NCBI GenBank assembly: GCA_903926855.1
Contig: CAIYKV010000112.1
Coordinates: 1 to 35,681 of the forward strand
Direction of reading: 5' to 3'
Source of the DNA: an uncultured Bacteroidota bacterium
GTDB lineage: Bacteria; Bacteroidota; Bacteroidia; Chitinophagales; Chitinophagaceae
Length of the DNA stretch: 35,681 bases
The notes under the pieces are model-generated. The model saw nothing but the letters and a program-made list of their open reading frames with translations, was not told the origin of the DNA and did not search any database. Positions 25,195 through 33,289 of this stretch are shown piece after piece. Position 1 is the stretch's first letter; each line of letters begins with the position of its first letter. Both the position numbers and the translations under genes were made by a program.

Positions 25195-26199
25195 ATGATT
25201 TTAGTCACCGGCGCTACCGGGTTAGTGGGCTCACACCTGGTTAGGCAATTGGTTAGGGAAGGAAAAAAAATAAGGGCATTTTACAGAACCCATATTCCTA
25301 CCATAGAAGGCGGTGATGAAGTGGAATGGGTAAAAGGAGATATTCTGGATATCGTTTCACTGGAAGACGCAATGCCGGGTATACAGCAGGTTTATCACTG
25401 TGCGGCTACCGTTTCATTTAACCCGAAAAAAAAAGCAGACCTCTATAAAAATAATATTGAAGGAACGGCGAATGTTGTTAATGCCGGAATTGAAGCAGGC
25501 ATTCAAAAATTAGTATTTGTAAGTTCTGTAGCTGCACTGGGTCGAATTCGTACCGGGGTTCCAATCAATGAAACCATGAACTGGACTGAAGAGACCAGCA
25601 ATAGCGAATATGGGAAAAGTAAATACCTGGCAGAAATAGAAGTATGGAGAGGTATTAGTGAAGGATTGAATGCCGTGATTGTGAATCCGGTAATTATATT
25701 GGGGACGGGTGACTGGACCAAAGGTTCTTCAGAAATTTTTAAATCGGCTTACGATGAGTTCCCCTGGTTTACCGGCGGAACCAGTGGGTTTGTAGATGTG
25801 GAAGATGTTGTAAAAGCCATGATTACTTTAATGGATAGCGATATCAATGCAGAAAGGTTTATACTCAGTGCTGAAAATATAGGTTATAAAGAAGTGTTCT
25901 CATTGATTGCCAAAAATTTTCATAAGAAACCACCTTATAAAAAAGTAACCCCTTTACTAGCTTCTCTTGTATGGCGTTGGGAGGCTCTAAAAGGCAGGTT
26001 TACAGGTAAAGATCCGCTGCTTACCAAAGAAACCTCCGCAACTTCTCAGGCAATCGTAAGCTTTGATAATAGTAAACTGATAAAGCAGATTCCCGGTTTT
26101 ACTTATACACCTATTTCAGATGCTATAGAGCGAATCTGTACTGAATTCAAACAAAAATATCATTTAGAGGCTGAGCAGCCGGTGGAACACAATCGGTAG
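25195..26199 (+). CDS. NAD(P)-dependent epimerase/dehydratase family protein (extended SDR)
   Basis: A 334-residue extended short-chain dehydrogenase, similar to dihydroflavonol-4-reductase-like enzymes. Cofactor motif TGATGLVGS at 5-13, Ser110/111 in VFVSSVAALG, and the catalytic Tyr139 and Lys143 in EYGKSKYLAE. NPVIILGTGDW is typical of the branch. The substrate is unknown. The ATG at 25195 lies directly in front of the Rossmann strand, so no other start is likely. Convergent with the LpxD-like gene, whose stop is only five bases away. Confidence 0.85.
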   Translation: MILVTGATGLVGSHLVRQLVREGKKIRAFYRTHIPTIEGGDEVEWVKGDILDIVSLEDAMPGIQQVYHCAATVSFNPKKKADLYKNNIEGTANVVNAGIEAGIQKLVFVSSVAALGRIRTGVPINETMNWTEETSNSEYGKSKYLAEIEVWRGISEGLNAVIVNPVIILGTGDWTKGSSEIFKSAYDEFPWFTGGTSGFVDVEDVVKAMITLMDSDINAERFILSAENIGYKEVFSLIAKNFHKKPPYKKVTPLLASLVWRWEALKGRFTGKDPLLTKETSATSQAIVSFDNSKLIKQIPGFTYTPISDAIERICTEFKQKYHLEAEQPVEHNR

Positions 26200-26204
26200 C
26201 CCCT

Positions 26205-27149
26205 TTATTCCATAACTTTTTTCCATAACTCCGGAATCCGTTTTATCCAAACCAATTCTCTTCTTTTGATGCTGGCATCATCAGTTGGCGTACCCCAATA
26301 CACTTTATTTCCTGCAATAGAAGAAGGAACACCACTTTGCGCCAATACCACCGCATTCGCGCCAATGGTTAAAGTTTTGCTTACCCCAACCTGTCCCCAT
26401 AACGTAACACCATCTTCTACAATCACTCCTCCCGCTATAGCCACCTGTGCCGCAAACAAACAATTTTTCCCTACCCGTGTATCATGCCCGATATGAACCA
26501 TATTATCCAGCTTGGTTCCTTTTCCTAATCTGGTTTCTGCAGTTACGCCGCGATCAATGGTACAACCTGCCCCTATTTCAACGGCATCTTCAATAACCAC
26601 TGAGCCGCAACTCAACATTCTTTTATACCAAACATCTCTGTTCTTTTTGGTATTATAATAAAATGCATCACTGCCAATTACGGTACCGGATTGTATCACT
26701 ACATCATCACCAATCGTAACATGATCAAGGATTGAAACATTGGGTTGTATCACACAATTTTTACCAATCACAACATGATGTCCAATAAAAACATTGGGCA
26801 TGATCACAGATCCTTCACCAATAATGGCATCATCGCTGATAGGTTTTACTGCCGAAATAAATGGCCGGAAATGAGTAACAATTTTCAGATACGCTTCAAA
26901 AGGATCCTTAACAACCAGTATGGCTTTTCCTTCCGGTATCGTTACTTCTTTTGTATTGATCATGATAAAACTGGCAGCACTCTGTAAACAAGTATCATAG
27001 TATTTTGGGTGATCAACAAACACCAGATCACCTGTTTCAACTACATGTATTTCATTGATTCCGGTTACCGGATTACTAAGATTACCCAGGGTTTCTGCCT
27101 GAATCAATTCTGCTATCCATTGTACGGAAACGGGTGCTGGAAACTTCAT
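26205..27149 (-). CDS. lpxD: LpxD-like UDP-3-O-acylglucosamine N-acyltransferase
   Basis: Left-handed beta-helix acyltransferase of lipid A synthesis, adding the N-linked hydroxyacyl chain. The 314-residue protein has an LpxD-like N-terminal domain (about 1-100), then hexapeptide repeats from about 105 (IGEGSVIMPNVFIG onward), IGSDAFYY and the catalytic-type His in NMVHIGHDTRVG. It is about 30 residues shorter than usual because the C-terminal helical extension is nearly absent. Bacteroidota often carry more than one LpxD-type gene, so this could be the paralogue. ATG at 27149 preferred to the upstream in-frame codon at 27173. No lpxA, lpxC or fabZ beside it. Confidence 0.8.
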   Translation of the reverse strand: MKFPAPVSVQWIAELIQAETLGNLSNPVTGINEIHVVETGDLVFVDHPKYYDTCLQSAASFIMINTKEVTIPEGKAILVVKDPFEAYLKIVTHFRPFISAVKPISDDAIIGEGSVIMPNVFIGHHVVIGKNCVIQPNVSILDHVTIGDDVVIQSGTVIGSDAFYYNTKKNRDVWYKRMLSCGSVVIEDAVEIGAGCTIDRGVTAETRLGKGTKLDNMVHIGHDTRVGKNCLFAAQVAIAGGVIVEDGVTLWGQVGVSKTLTIGANAVVLAQSGVPSSIAGNKVYWGTPTDDASIKRRELVWIKRIPELWKKVME

Positions 27150-27170
27150 ATGGCGGTTTTTGATAAAAAA

Positions 27171-27178
27171 CAAAGGTA
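27171..27178 (-). promoter_or_regulatory. -7 promoter element for the lpxD-like gene (TACCTTTG)
   Basis: Exact TAnnTTTG match on the - strand, 21 bases before the ATG. Confidence 0.5.
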
Positions 27179-27432
27179 ATAAGACTCTTTGAGCAGAATT
27201 TTTTTTTGCGGGAATTCTCCCGGTTTTAGCAGTTCGTTATAGACTCAAATCATTCAATAAATTGCAAAAGAAAATAGAATCCAAATAATATCGTATTCAA
27301 TGAAACCCTTTATTCATCAATGTTTCAGCATATTCGATTCTTATCATTGCATGAAATGATCAATAAAAAAAGTAAAAAAATAATCTTCTGAAAATCATTT
27401 TTCAGGGAGCTGAATTCACATCCGCAGCCAAA
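27179..27432. other. AT-rich intergenic region
   Basis: No gene visible. It holds a run of nine T, a short hairpin CGGGA-ATTC-TCCCG (27209-27222) followed by GTTTT, and a perfect CTGAAAA-TCAT-TTTTCAG hairpin (27388-27405) 28 bases before the 29-codon mini-ORF. The latter could be an operator or RNA structure for that ORF. Confidence 0.35.
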
Positions 27433-27522
27433 ATGTTAATAAAATTGTTTAAAAAAATTTTTGCTTTAGTTGAAGTTCTTTTTAATATTGTGATGGGAAA
27501 TTTATTTCCCAGTACTTACTAA
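27433..27522 (+). CDS. Candidate 29-residue hydrophobic/amphipathic microprotein
   Basis: ATG at 27433, then MLIKLFKKIFALVEVLFNIV and a short tail GNLFPSTY, TAA at 27520-27522. The peptide alternates Leu/Ile/Phe/Val with three Lys in the first eight residues, so it could be one membrane helix or an amphipathic surface helix similar in style to small toxins or membrane-regulator peptides. A strong Rho-independent terminator begins 13 bases after the stop and nothing else on the + strand lies upstream for 1.2 kb, so the terminator needs a gene and this is the only candidate. No family is recognised; the region is AT-rich, which makes chance frames easier. Confidence 0.35.
   Translation: MLIKLFKKIFALVEVLFNIVMGNLFPSTY
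27460..27490 (+). promoter_or_regulatory. Possible promoter inside the mini-ORF (TTTG-N19-TAATATTG)
   Basis: TTTG (27460-27463), 19-base spacer, TAATATTG (27483-27490, one mismatch to TAnnTTTG). It would start an RNA near 27495 that contains a TGGGAAA-TTTA-TTTCCCA hairpin (27494-27511) and the terminator, either as a ~70-nt small RNA or as the leader of the pseudouridine synthase mRNA. Confidence 0.35.
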
Positions 27523-27535
27523 CCCATCCATATAC

Positions 27536-27567
27536 AAAGTCTCGCTTCTGCGGGACTTTTGTTTTTT
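27536..27567 (+). terminator. Rho-independent terminator abutting the pseudouridine synthase start codon
   Basis: Stem AAAGTCTCGC / GCGGGACTTT (one T-G wobble), loop TTCT, tail TGTTTTTT, and the ATG of the next gene follows with no gap. Either it ends a small upstream transcript or it is a conditional terminator controlling the downstream gene. Confidence 0.85.
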
Positions 27568-28164
27568 ATGAATTATTACAGCATAATTTATAAACCTTAT
27601 CTGACACTCTCTCAATTTTCTGCAGTTGAAAAAAAGAAAACACTGGCAGATTATTTTGAGGTTCCCCGTGATGTTTATCCGGTAGGCAGACTTGACTATG
27701 ACAGCGAAGGATTGTTATTACTCACCAACGATAAACAATTGAATCATCGTTTACTTAATCCTGCGTATGCGCATGAAAGAGAATATTGGGTTCAGGTAGA
27801 TGGTGCGATTCATGAAGAAGCCATTCAGCAATTACAAAAAGGTGTACCCATCCATCATGATGGAAAATTATATACAACAAAACCCTGCCAGGTTTCCCTA
27901 TTTACTTCTGACCCTATCGTGCCAGATCGCTTTCCACCGATCCGTTTCAGAAAAGAAATTCCGGCTCCCTGGATACAAATGATTTTGACAGAAGGAAAAA
28001 ATCGCCAGGTCAGAAAGATGACTGCACAGGCAGGATTTCCTACTTTGCGTTTAATCAGACATCGTATAGAATCCATCCGTCTGGAAAACATGCAACCCGG
28101 TGATATGATCGAATTGTCTAAACATAGTATTTACCAAAACCTGTTTCATGGAAAACAGTTCTGA
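27568..28164 (+). CDS. rluE: Pseudouridine synthase, RsuA/RluE type
   Basis: Converts a uridine in rRNA to pseudouridine. The 198-residue protein starts MNYYSIIYKPYLTLSQFS, the usual beginning of RluE-like enzymes without an S4 domain, and has the catalytic motif YPVGRLDYDSEGLLLLTND with the nucleophilic Asp, as well as EGKNRQVRKMTAQAGFPTLRLIR near the end. The start is fixed by this N-terminus at 27568, so the terminator T-run touches it. It overlaps the following GNAT gene by 17 bases in another frame. RluE modifies 23S U2457 in E. coli; the site here is inferred. Confidence 0.9.
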   Translation: MNYYSIIYKPYLTLSQFSAVEKKKTLADYFEVPRDVYPVGRLDYDSEGLLLLTNDKQLNHRLLNPAYAHEREYWVQVDGAIHEEAIQQLQKGVPIHHDGKLYTTKPCQVSLFTSDPIVPDRFPPIRFRKEIPAPWIQMILTEGKNRQVRKMTAQAGFPTLRLIRHRIESIRLENMQPGDMIELSKHSIYQNLFHGKQF

Positions 28165-28624
28165 CTATATAGTGGATGGTTATGAAATCAGTACCGATAC
28201 ACAGAAAATGGATATCGCCGTTATTCACCGTTACCTATCCAAAGAATCCTATTGGGCAAAAGATATTCCATTCGATATTGTGGAAAGATCGATAGCCAAT
28301 TCATTTTGTTTTGGTGTTTTCTATCAGGATAAACAGGTAGGGCTGGCCCGACTGATTACCGATAAAGCCAGTTTTGCGTATTTATGTGATGTATTCATTT
28401 TACCCGAACATCGTGGAAAAGGATTGTCTAAATGGTTACTCACTACCATTCAATCACATCCTGAATTGCAGGGACTGAGGCGTTGGTTACTTGGCACAAA
28501 AGACGCGCATGGTTTGTACCGACAGTTTGGCTGGGTACCTTTACCAGAAGAATTAGTGCCTCGTTTCATGCAACGGTTTCAACCCGATATATATGCAAAG
28601 CTTTCGCAAAATGAATCCAGATAG
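28148..28624 (+). CDS. GNAT-family N-acetyltransferase
   Basis: A 158-residue acetyl-CoA-dependent acyltransferase. Motif A is visible as LCDVFILPEHRGKGLSKWLL (about residues 78-97), with the RGKG pyrophosphate-binding turn; GLYRQFGW near residue 120 is the typical motif B region. Substrate unknown. Its start lies inside the end of the pseudouridine synthase gene (17-base overlap), so the two are co-transcribed and translation is probably coupled. The preferred start ATG at 28148 gives MENSSDYIVDGYEISTD. Confidence 0.87.
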   Translation: MENSSDYIVDGYEISTDTQKMDIAVIHRYLSKESYWAKDIPFDIVERSIANSFCFGVFYQDKQVGLARLITDKASFAYLCDVFILPEHRGKGLSKWLLTTIQSHPELQGLRRWLLGTKDAHGLYRQFGWVPLPEELVPRFMQRFQPDIYAKLSQNESR

Positions 28625-28689
28625 ATAGGATTGTCCATTCCTGCTGGCCAGCTGTTGTATATTCCTCTGCTCCTCATTCATCTGTTCTG

Positions 28690-28697
28690 TATCTTTG
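28690..28697 (+). promoter_or_regulatory. -7 promoter element for lysS (TATCTTTG)
   Basis: Exact TAnnTTTG match 26 bases before the lysS ATG; predicted 5' UTR about 20 nt. No leader peptide or terminator seen here, in contrast to cysS. Confidence 0.55.
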
Positions 28698-28723
28698 CAC
28701 CGTTTAAAGAATAAAGAGCTATT

Positions 28724-30247
28724 ATGAGTCAAACACATTTATCTGAGCAGGAAATCATCCGTCGCGAGAAACTGGTTAAGTTAAAAGAAGCGGGCATTGA
28801 TCCCTTTCCTGCCCCTCTGTATCCCGTTACCCATTTTTCAACGGATATTAAAGATCATTATACAGAAGAAACCAAAGAACAGTTTGCAGCAGTATGCGTA
28901 GCTGGTCGTATCATGAGTATCAATGATAAAGGGAAAGTTTTTTTTATCAAGATCCAGGACAGCAAGGGTATTATTCAATTATATGTAAAAAGAGATGATC
29001 TCTGTCCGGATGAGGATAAATCATTCTGGGATATCGTAATCAAACATGGTCTTGACCTGGGAGATATTATTGGCGTTACCGGTTTTGCTTTTATCACCAA
29101 AACAGGAGAAACCTCTATCCATACCCAAACACTTACCCTGCTTACCAAATCGTTAAAACCATTACCGGTTATTAAAAGAGATGAAGAAGGCAATGTTTTT
29201 GATGCAGTAACCGATCCCGAATTCCGTTATCGTCAACGCTATGTTGATCTGATCATTAACCCGGATGTAAAAAACACTTTTGTCAAAAGAACCCAACTCA
29301 TTAATACTATTCGCGAATTTCTGAATGCGCAGGGAGCATTGGAGGTGGATACACCCGTTTTGCAGTCCATTCCAGGCGGTGCAGCGGCGCGTCCCTTCAT
29401 AACCCATCATAATGCATTGGATGTTCCCTTTTATCTCCGTATTGCGAATGAGCTGTATCTGAAAAGATTGATCGTTGGCGGGTTCGACTGGGTATATGAA
29501 TTCAGTCGCAATTTCCGGAATGAGGGAATGGACAGAACACATAACCCGGAATTTACTGTGCTGGAATGGTATACTGCCTATAAAGACTATTTCTGGATGA
29601 TGGAAACCGTAGAACAGCTATTCGAAAAAATTGCACTCGCATTACACGGTACAACCGATGTTACATTAGGAGATAAGATCATTGATTTCAAACCACCCTT
29701 CAAAAGAATCAGCATACTGGATGCTATTAAAGAAAATACCGGTATTGATGTAAGTGAAATGGATGAAGCGGGTTTACGGGAAGTTTGCAAAAAGCTACAT
29801 ATCGATGTTCCCAATAATATCGGTAAAGGAAAACTGATTGATGAAATTTTCGGCAATACCAGTGAACATACTTATATACAACCCACATTTATTATTGATT
29901 ATCCAGTTGAAATGAGTCCTTTGACCAAAAAACACAGAACCAAAGCCGGACTGGTTGAACGTTTTGAACTAATGATCAATGGAAAGGAAATCGCCAATGC
30001 CTACTCAGAACTAAATGACCCGATTGATCAACGCGAACGTTTTGAAGAACAGGCCAAACTCATGGAACGCGGAGATGATGAAGCCATGTTCATTGATCAT
30101 GATTTTCTTCGCTCCCTCGAATACGGTATGCCGCCTACATCAGGTATCGGAATCGGAATCGATCGTTTGTGTATGATGATGACAAACCAGGTATCTATTC
30201 AGGACGTACTACTCTTCCCGCAAATGCGACCGGAAAAAATGGATTAA
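28724..30247 (+). CDS. lysS: Lysyl-tRNA synthetase, class II
   Basis: Charges tRNA-Lys. The 507-residue protein has an N-terminal OB-fold anticodon-binding domain (about 55-150, VAGRIMSINDKGKVFFIKIQ in part) and the class II core: motif 1 around FLNAQGALEVDTPVL, motif 2 FRNEGMDRTHNPEFTVLEWY, and motif 3 GIGIGIDRLCMM near the C-terminus. All are intact. It has its own promoter and a strong terminator, so it is probably monocistronic. A tRNA-Lys(CTT) gene lies 5.3 kb downstream, presumably by chance. Confidence 0.97.
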   Translation: MSQTHLSEQEIIRREKLVKLKEAGIDPFPAPLYPVTHFSTDIKDHYTEETKEQFAAVCVAGRIMSINDKGKVFFIKIQDSKGIIQLYVKRDDLCPDEDKSFWDIVIKHGLDLGDIIGVTGFAFITKTGETSIHTQTLTLLTKSLKPLPVIKRDEEGNVFDAVTDPEFRYRQRYVDLIINPDVKNTFVKRTQLINTIREFLNAQGALEVDTPVLQSIPGGAAARPFITHHNALDVPFYLRIANELYLKRLIVGGFDWVYEFSRNFRNEGMDRTHNPEFTVLEWYTAYKDYFWMMETVEQLFEKIALALHGTTDVTLGDKIIDFKPPFKRISILDAIKENTGIDVSEMDEAGLREVCKKLHIDVPNNIGKGKLIDEIFGNTSEHTYIQPTFIIDYPVEMSPLTKKHRTKAGLVERFELMINGKEIANAYSELNDPIDQRERFEEQAKLMERGDDEAMFIDHDFLRSLEYGMPPTSGIGIGIDRLCMMMTNQVSIQDVLLFPQMRPEKMD

Positions 30248-30262
30248 TCGTTCATAGAATAC

Positions 30263-30299
30263 AAAAGCACCGCTAACCATTTAAGAGCGGTGCTTTTTT
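30263..30299 (+). terminator. Rho-independent terminator of lysS
   Basis: 11-bp stem AAAGCACCGCT / AGCGGTGCTTT followed by T-rich sequence, 15 bases after the lysS stop. Confidence 0.9.
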
Positions 30300-30360
30300 A
30301 TTTAGTAAGGTTTTCTATTATTAATTGGTTTTGGTAGATTGCTGGGGGAATTGGTCTTTG

Positions 30361-30398
30361 GCTGTTGGCTGTTGGCTGTTGGCTGTTGGCTGTTGGCT
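30361..30398. repeat. Tandem heptamer repeat (GCTGTTG)x5 plus GCT
   Basis: Five exact copies of GCTGTTG followed by a partial copy, in the gap between lysS and the symporter gene. Intergenic and not a multiple of three. Confidence 0.9.
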
Positions 30399-30467
30399 TT
30401 TACCGAATGGCTTTGATAAGCTTAAATGATAAGTTAAGTTATAGGTTATCCAAAACTGCCAATGGCC

Positions 30468-30487
30468 AAAAGCCAACAGCCAATAGC
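30468..30487. repeat. Inverted arm of the heptamer repeat
   Basis: AAAAGCCAACAGCCAATAGC is the reverse complement of 30382-30401 with one mismatch in 20. The two arms, 66 bases apart, could form a long stem in either transcript or a cruciform. Confidence 0.75.
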
Positions 30488-30537
30488 TAAAATCAATCAA
30501 CTCAAAACTCGTATCCCGAAACCCCTAACCTCCTCCT

Positions 30538-31779
30538 ATGCGCTTATTAAAAGTATTATACATTCAGGTATTGATCGGTATTGCAGCAGGTGTTTTTGTG
30601 GGTTGGCTGATCCCTGCATTTGCGCCTACGGCAAAATTGATCAGTGATACTTTTATCAATATGATCAAGATGGTGATTACGCCGGTGATTTTTCTGACGA
30701 TTGTATTGGGTATTACGGGGGCGGGTAATTTGAAAAGAGTGGGCAGAGTGGGTGGCAAAGGATTAATTTATTTTGAAGTAGTTACCACATTTGCTTTGAT
30801 TATTGGACTGGTAGTGGCTAATCTGTTAAAACCAGGTGCCGGTATTTCTACAGATCATTTACCTAAAGAAAATCTCGATAAATATACCTCGGCTGCAAAA
30901 GAAATGAACTGGGGGGAATTCTTCTCGCATATTGTTCCAACCAATATCATGGATTCATTTGCAAAAGGTGATCTGTTACAGGTGCTTTTCTTTGGTGTAT
31001 TATTCAGCGTAGCCATTACCCGGATTGGAAGCAGTGGTGCCAAAATTGTTTCCATGTTTGAAAACCTGAACAAAGCATTTTTTCAGGTCATACATATTGT
31101 GATGAAGTTGAGTCCGGTAGGTGCTTTTGGTGGTATGGCATATACGATTGGCAAATTTGGATTCGCCAGCCTGGTATTATTGGGAAAGCTCTTGCTATCC
31201 TATTATATCACTTCTCTTCTATTCATTTTTATTGTACTGAACCTGATCACCCGGTATTACGGTTTTAGTTTATGGAAACTGCTGGTGTATATCAAAGAAG
31301 AATTACTGATTGTGTTAGGAGCCAGCAGTAGTGAATCTGTTTTGCCGAATATTATGGAAAAACTGGAAGCAGCGGGATGTGAGAGAACGGTGGTGGGACT
31401 GATCATCCCAACCGGATATAGTTTTAACCTGGACGGTACCACTATTTACCTGAGTATGGCCACGCTTTTTCTGGCACAGGTATTTGGTATCGATCTTTCT
31501 TTTACACAACAGCTAACGATCATTGGCATATTGCTTGTTACCAGCAAAGGCGCTGCCGGAGTAACGGGCAGTGGGTTTATTGTACTCACTTCTACTTTAA
31601 CCATTTTAAAGGTAATCCCGCTCGAAGGACTTGCCTTATTGATAGGCGTAGATCGTTTTATGAGTGAAGGAAGAGCGCTTACCAATATGATCGGCAATAC
31701 AGTAGCCACGGTCATCATTGCCAAAAGCGAAAAAGCGATTGATATGGATGTATACAGAAAAGTGGTAGAGAAAAAATAA
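30538..31779 (+). CDS. Dicarboxylate/amino acid:cation symporter (DAACS family)
   Basis: A 413-residue inner-membrane symporter of the GltP/DctA type that takes up glutamate, aspartate or C4-dicarboxylates with H+ or Na+. Landmarks: MIKMVITPVIFLTIVLGI in the first helices, the hairpin-1 serine-rich motif GASSSESVLPN, the substrate-site GYSFNLDGTTIYLSMA and the hairpin-2 region TSKGAAGVTGSGFI. All are intact. Which acid is carried cannot be read. The ATG at 30538 gives MRLLKVLYIQVLIG, a standard beginning. No regulator is adjacent. Confidence 0.92.
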   Translation: MRLLKVLYIQVLIGIAAGVFVGWLIPAFAPTAKLISDTFINMIKMVITPVIFLTIVLGITGAGNLKRVGRVGGKGLIYFEVVTTFALIIGLVVANLLKPGAGISTDHLPKENLDKYTSAAKEMNWGEFFSHIVPTNIMDSFAKGDLLQVLFFGVLFSVAITRIGSSGAKIVSMFENLNKAFFQVIHIVMKLSPVGAFGGMAYTIGKFGFASLVLLGKLLLSYYITSLLFIFIVLNLITRYYGFSLWKLLVYIKEELLIVLGASSSESVLPNIMEKLEAAGCERTVVGLIIPTGYSFNLDGTTIYLSMATLFLAQVFGIDLSFTQQLTIIGILLVTSKGAAGVTGSGFIVLTSTLTILKVIPLEGLALLIGVDRFMSEGRALTNMIGNTVATVIIAKSEKAIDMDVYRKVVEKK

Positions 31780-31806
31780 AACACCCGCCAATATGTGGCA
31801 GGTGTT
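31780..31806. terminator. Hairpin terminator between convergent genes
   Basis: AACACC-C-GCC / GGC-A-GGTGTT with one internal mismatch, directly at the end of the symporter gene. A-rich before and AT-rich after, so it may serve the M20 gene on the other strand too. Confidence 0.65.
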
Positions 31807-31825
31807 ATGAAACAATTTAAGAATT

Positions 31826-33271
31826 TTAATCCCTATAATTCAAAGCCGGTTTTCTATCCCCCAATAAAGCTTTATACTGATAATCCCCTTTCGCCTGAAT
31901 AAACTCCTGTTTGGCTTTATTGATCAAAGAAGGATCAGAGAATAGATCGATAGCCATTAGCACCATGGTTTTCGCAGCAACCATCATTCCTTTTGTACCA
32001 ATTTCTGTTCCGCCACAGGCAACTGCCTGCCAGCTATGGGCAGGTGTTCCCGGTATCCAGGTGGCAGCTTCCAGGCCTACGGTGGGTACCGCATAACTCA
32101 CATCTCCCACATCCGTAGAACCCCCACCCGCATCAATATTTTTTAACGGTATAATATTGGCAGCACTATTGATGGCTGGCACTTTATACGTAAACGTTGA
32201 CTGTAATTTTTTTCCGAATTCAATTTCTTCAGCTGTATACGTAACACCTCCTACTTTTTGTAAATCCAATTGCATGGCTTCACCCAGTGTACGATTGATC
32301 AACAGATCATGTGTACCACCAATGATCTCATAATCCATTTTTGTTTCTGTACCCATCGCAGCTCCATTGGCTGTTTTTACCAGTCTTTGAAAAATACTCA
32401 CTACCTGGTCTTTTTTAGGATGACGTACATAATAAAATACTTCTGCAAAATCAGGCACTACATTCGGTGCTTTACCACCTTGTGTAATCACATAATGAAT
32501 ACGTGTTTCCTGTGGAACATGTTCCCGCATCATATTGGCCATATAATCCATCGATTCAACTGCATCCAATGCAGAGCGACCTTTTTCAGGGGCCATCGAA
32601 GCATGGGAAGCAATTCCATAAAAACGGAATTTAGCCGAGGTATTGGCTAAGGCGCTGGTCATGGTAATACTATTCGCATCACTGGGATGCCAATGAACTG
32701 CTACATCCACATCATTAAATAAACCGGCTCTTACCAGATATACTTTACCGCTCCCGCCTTCTTCAGCCGGACAGCCATATACCCGCACTGTTCCGCTTAG
32801 TTTCTTTGACTCGATCAGTTTCTTTAATTCAATGCCAGCCGCTACAGAAGCAGTACCAAATAAATGGTGCCCGCAACCATGACCGGCATCAATACCCGTG
32901 ATGGGCTTTTTCTCGGGATTCGCTTCCTGAGATAAACCCGGTAAAGCATCAAACTCGGCCAGTATGGCAATTACGGGTTTACCACTACCATAGCTGGCTA
33001 GAAAGGCAGTTGGCATTTCGGCCACGCCTGATTGAACAGTAAATCCATTTGCCTGCAGCGTTTGCTGTAATAAAGCAGAGCTTTTCTTTTCTTTATACCC
33101 TACTTCGGCATAGTTCCAAATCTGTAAAGCGATTTTTTTATAGTCTTCATAGCGACTGTCGATATCCTTAATGGCTTCATCTTTTAAACCGGGAACAGCC
33201 GAAACATTTTTTTGTGCAAATGACAATAACACAGAAAGGGAAAGCAGGGAAGTAAATAGCTTTTTTTTCAA
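31826..33271 (-). CDS. Exported M20-family amidohydrolase, AbgB-like
   Basis: A 481-residue metallopeptidase-like amidohydrolase. An N-terminal signal peptide (MKKKLFTSLLSLSVLLSFAQ) points to export. The M20 metal site is seen in GIDAGHGCGHHLFGTASV with the Cys and His of the HGCGH motif, EEGGSGKVYL, and the late His in PGTPAHSWQAVACGG. The dimerisation domain (HASMAPEKGRSALDAVESMD) is in the middle. Relatives include AbgB and aminobenzoyl-glutamate or N-acyl amino acid hydrolases; the substrate is unknown. The start is TTG at 33271, the only codon that yields the signal peptide. It follows the SDR gene by 18 bases. Confidence 0.87.
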   Translation of the reverse strand: MKKKLFTSLLSLSVLLSFAQKNVSAVPGLKDEAIKDIDSRYEDYKKIALQIWNYAEVGYKEKKSSALLQQTLQANGFTVQSGVAEMPTAFLASYGSGKPVIAILAEFDALPGLSQEANPEKKPITGIDAGHGCGHHLFGTASVAAGIELKKLIESKKLSGTVRVYGCPAEEGGSGKVYLVRAGLFNDVDVAVHWHPSDANSITMTSALANTSAKFRFYGIASHASMAPEKGRSALDAVESMDYMANMMREHVPQETRIHYVITQGGKAPNVVPDFAEVFYYVRHPKKDQVVSIFQRLVKTANGAAMGTETKMDYEIIGGTHDLLINRTLGEAMQLDLQKVGGVTYTAEEIEFGKKLQSTFTYKVPAINSAANIIPLKNIDAGGGSTDVGDVSYAVPTVGLEAATWIPGTPAHSWQAVACGGTEIGTKGMMVAAKTMVLMAIDLFSDPSLINKAKQEFIQAKGDYQYKALLGDRKPALNYRD

Positions 33272-33289
33272 TGTAAAAAATTATAAAGG

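Noticed and set aside
28625-28723. A Lys-rich leader peptide before lysS analogous to the cysS case
   Set aside because: No short ORF with Lys codon runs and no competing hairpins were found between the promoter box and the lysS start.
29162-29542. 126-codon open frame on the - strand inside lysS
   Set aside because: Shadow of the lysS coding sequence; lysS motifs 1 and 2 are encoded opposite to it.
30361-30398. CRISPR array
   Set aside because: The repeat unit is seven bases with no spacers and there are no cas genes; it is a simple tandem repeat.
32270-32650. 126-codon open frame on the + strand inside the M20 gene
   Set aside because: Antisense to a conserved M20 domain and rich in Cys/His as expected of a random complement.
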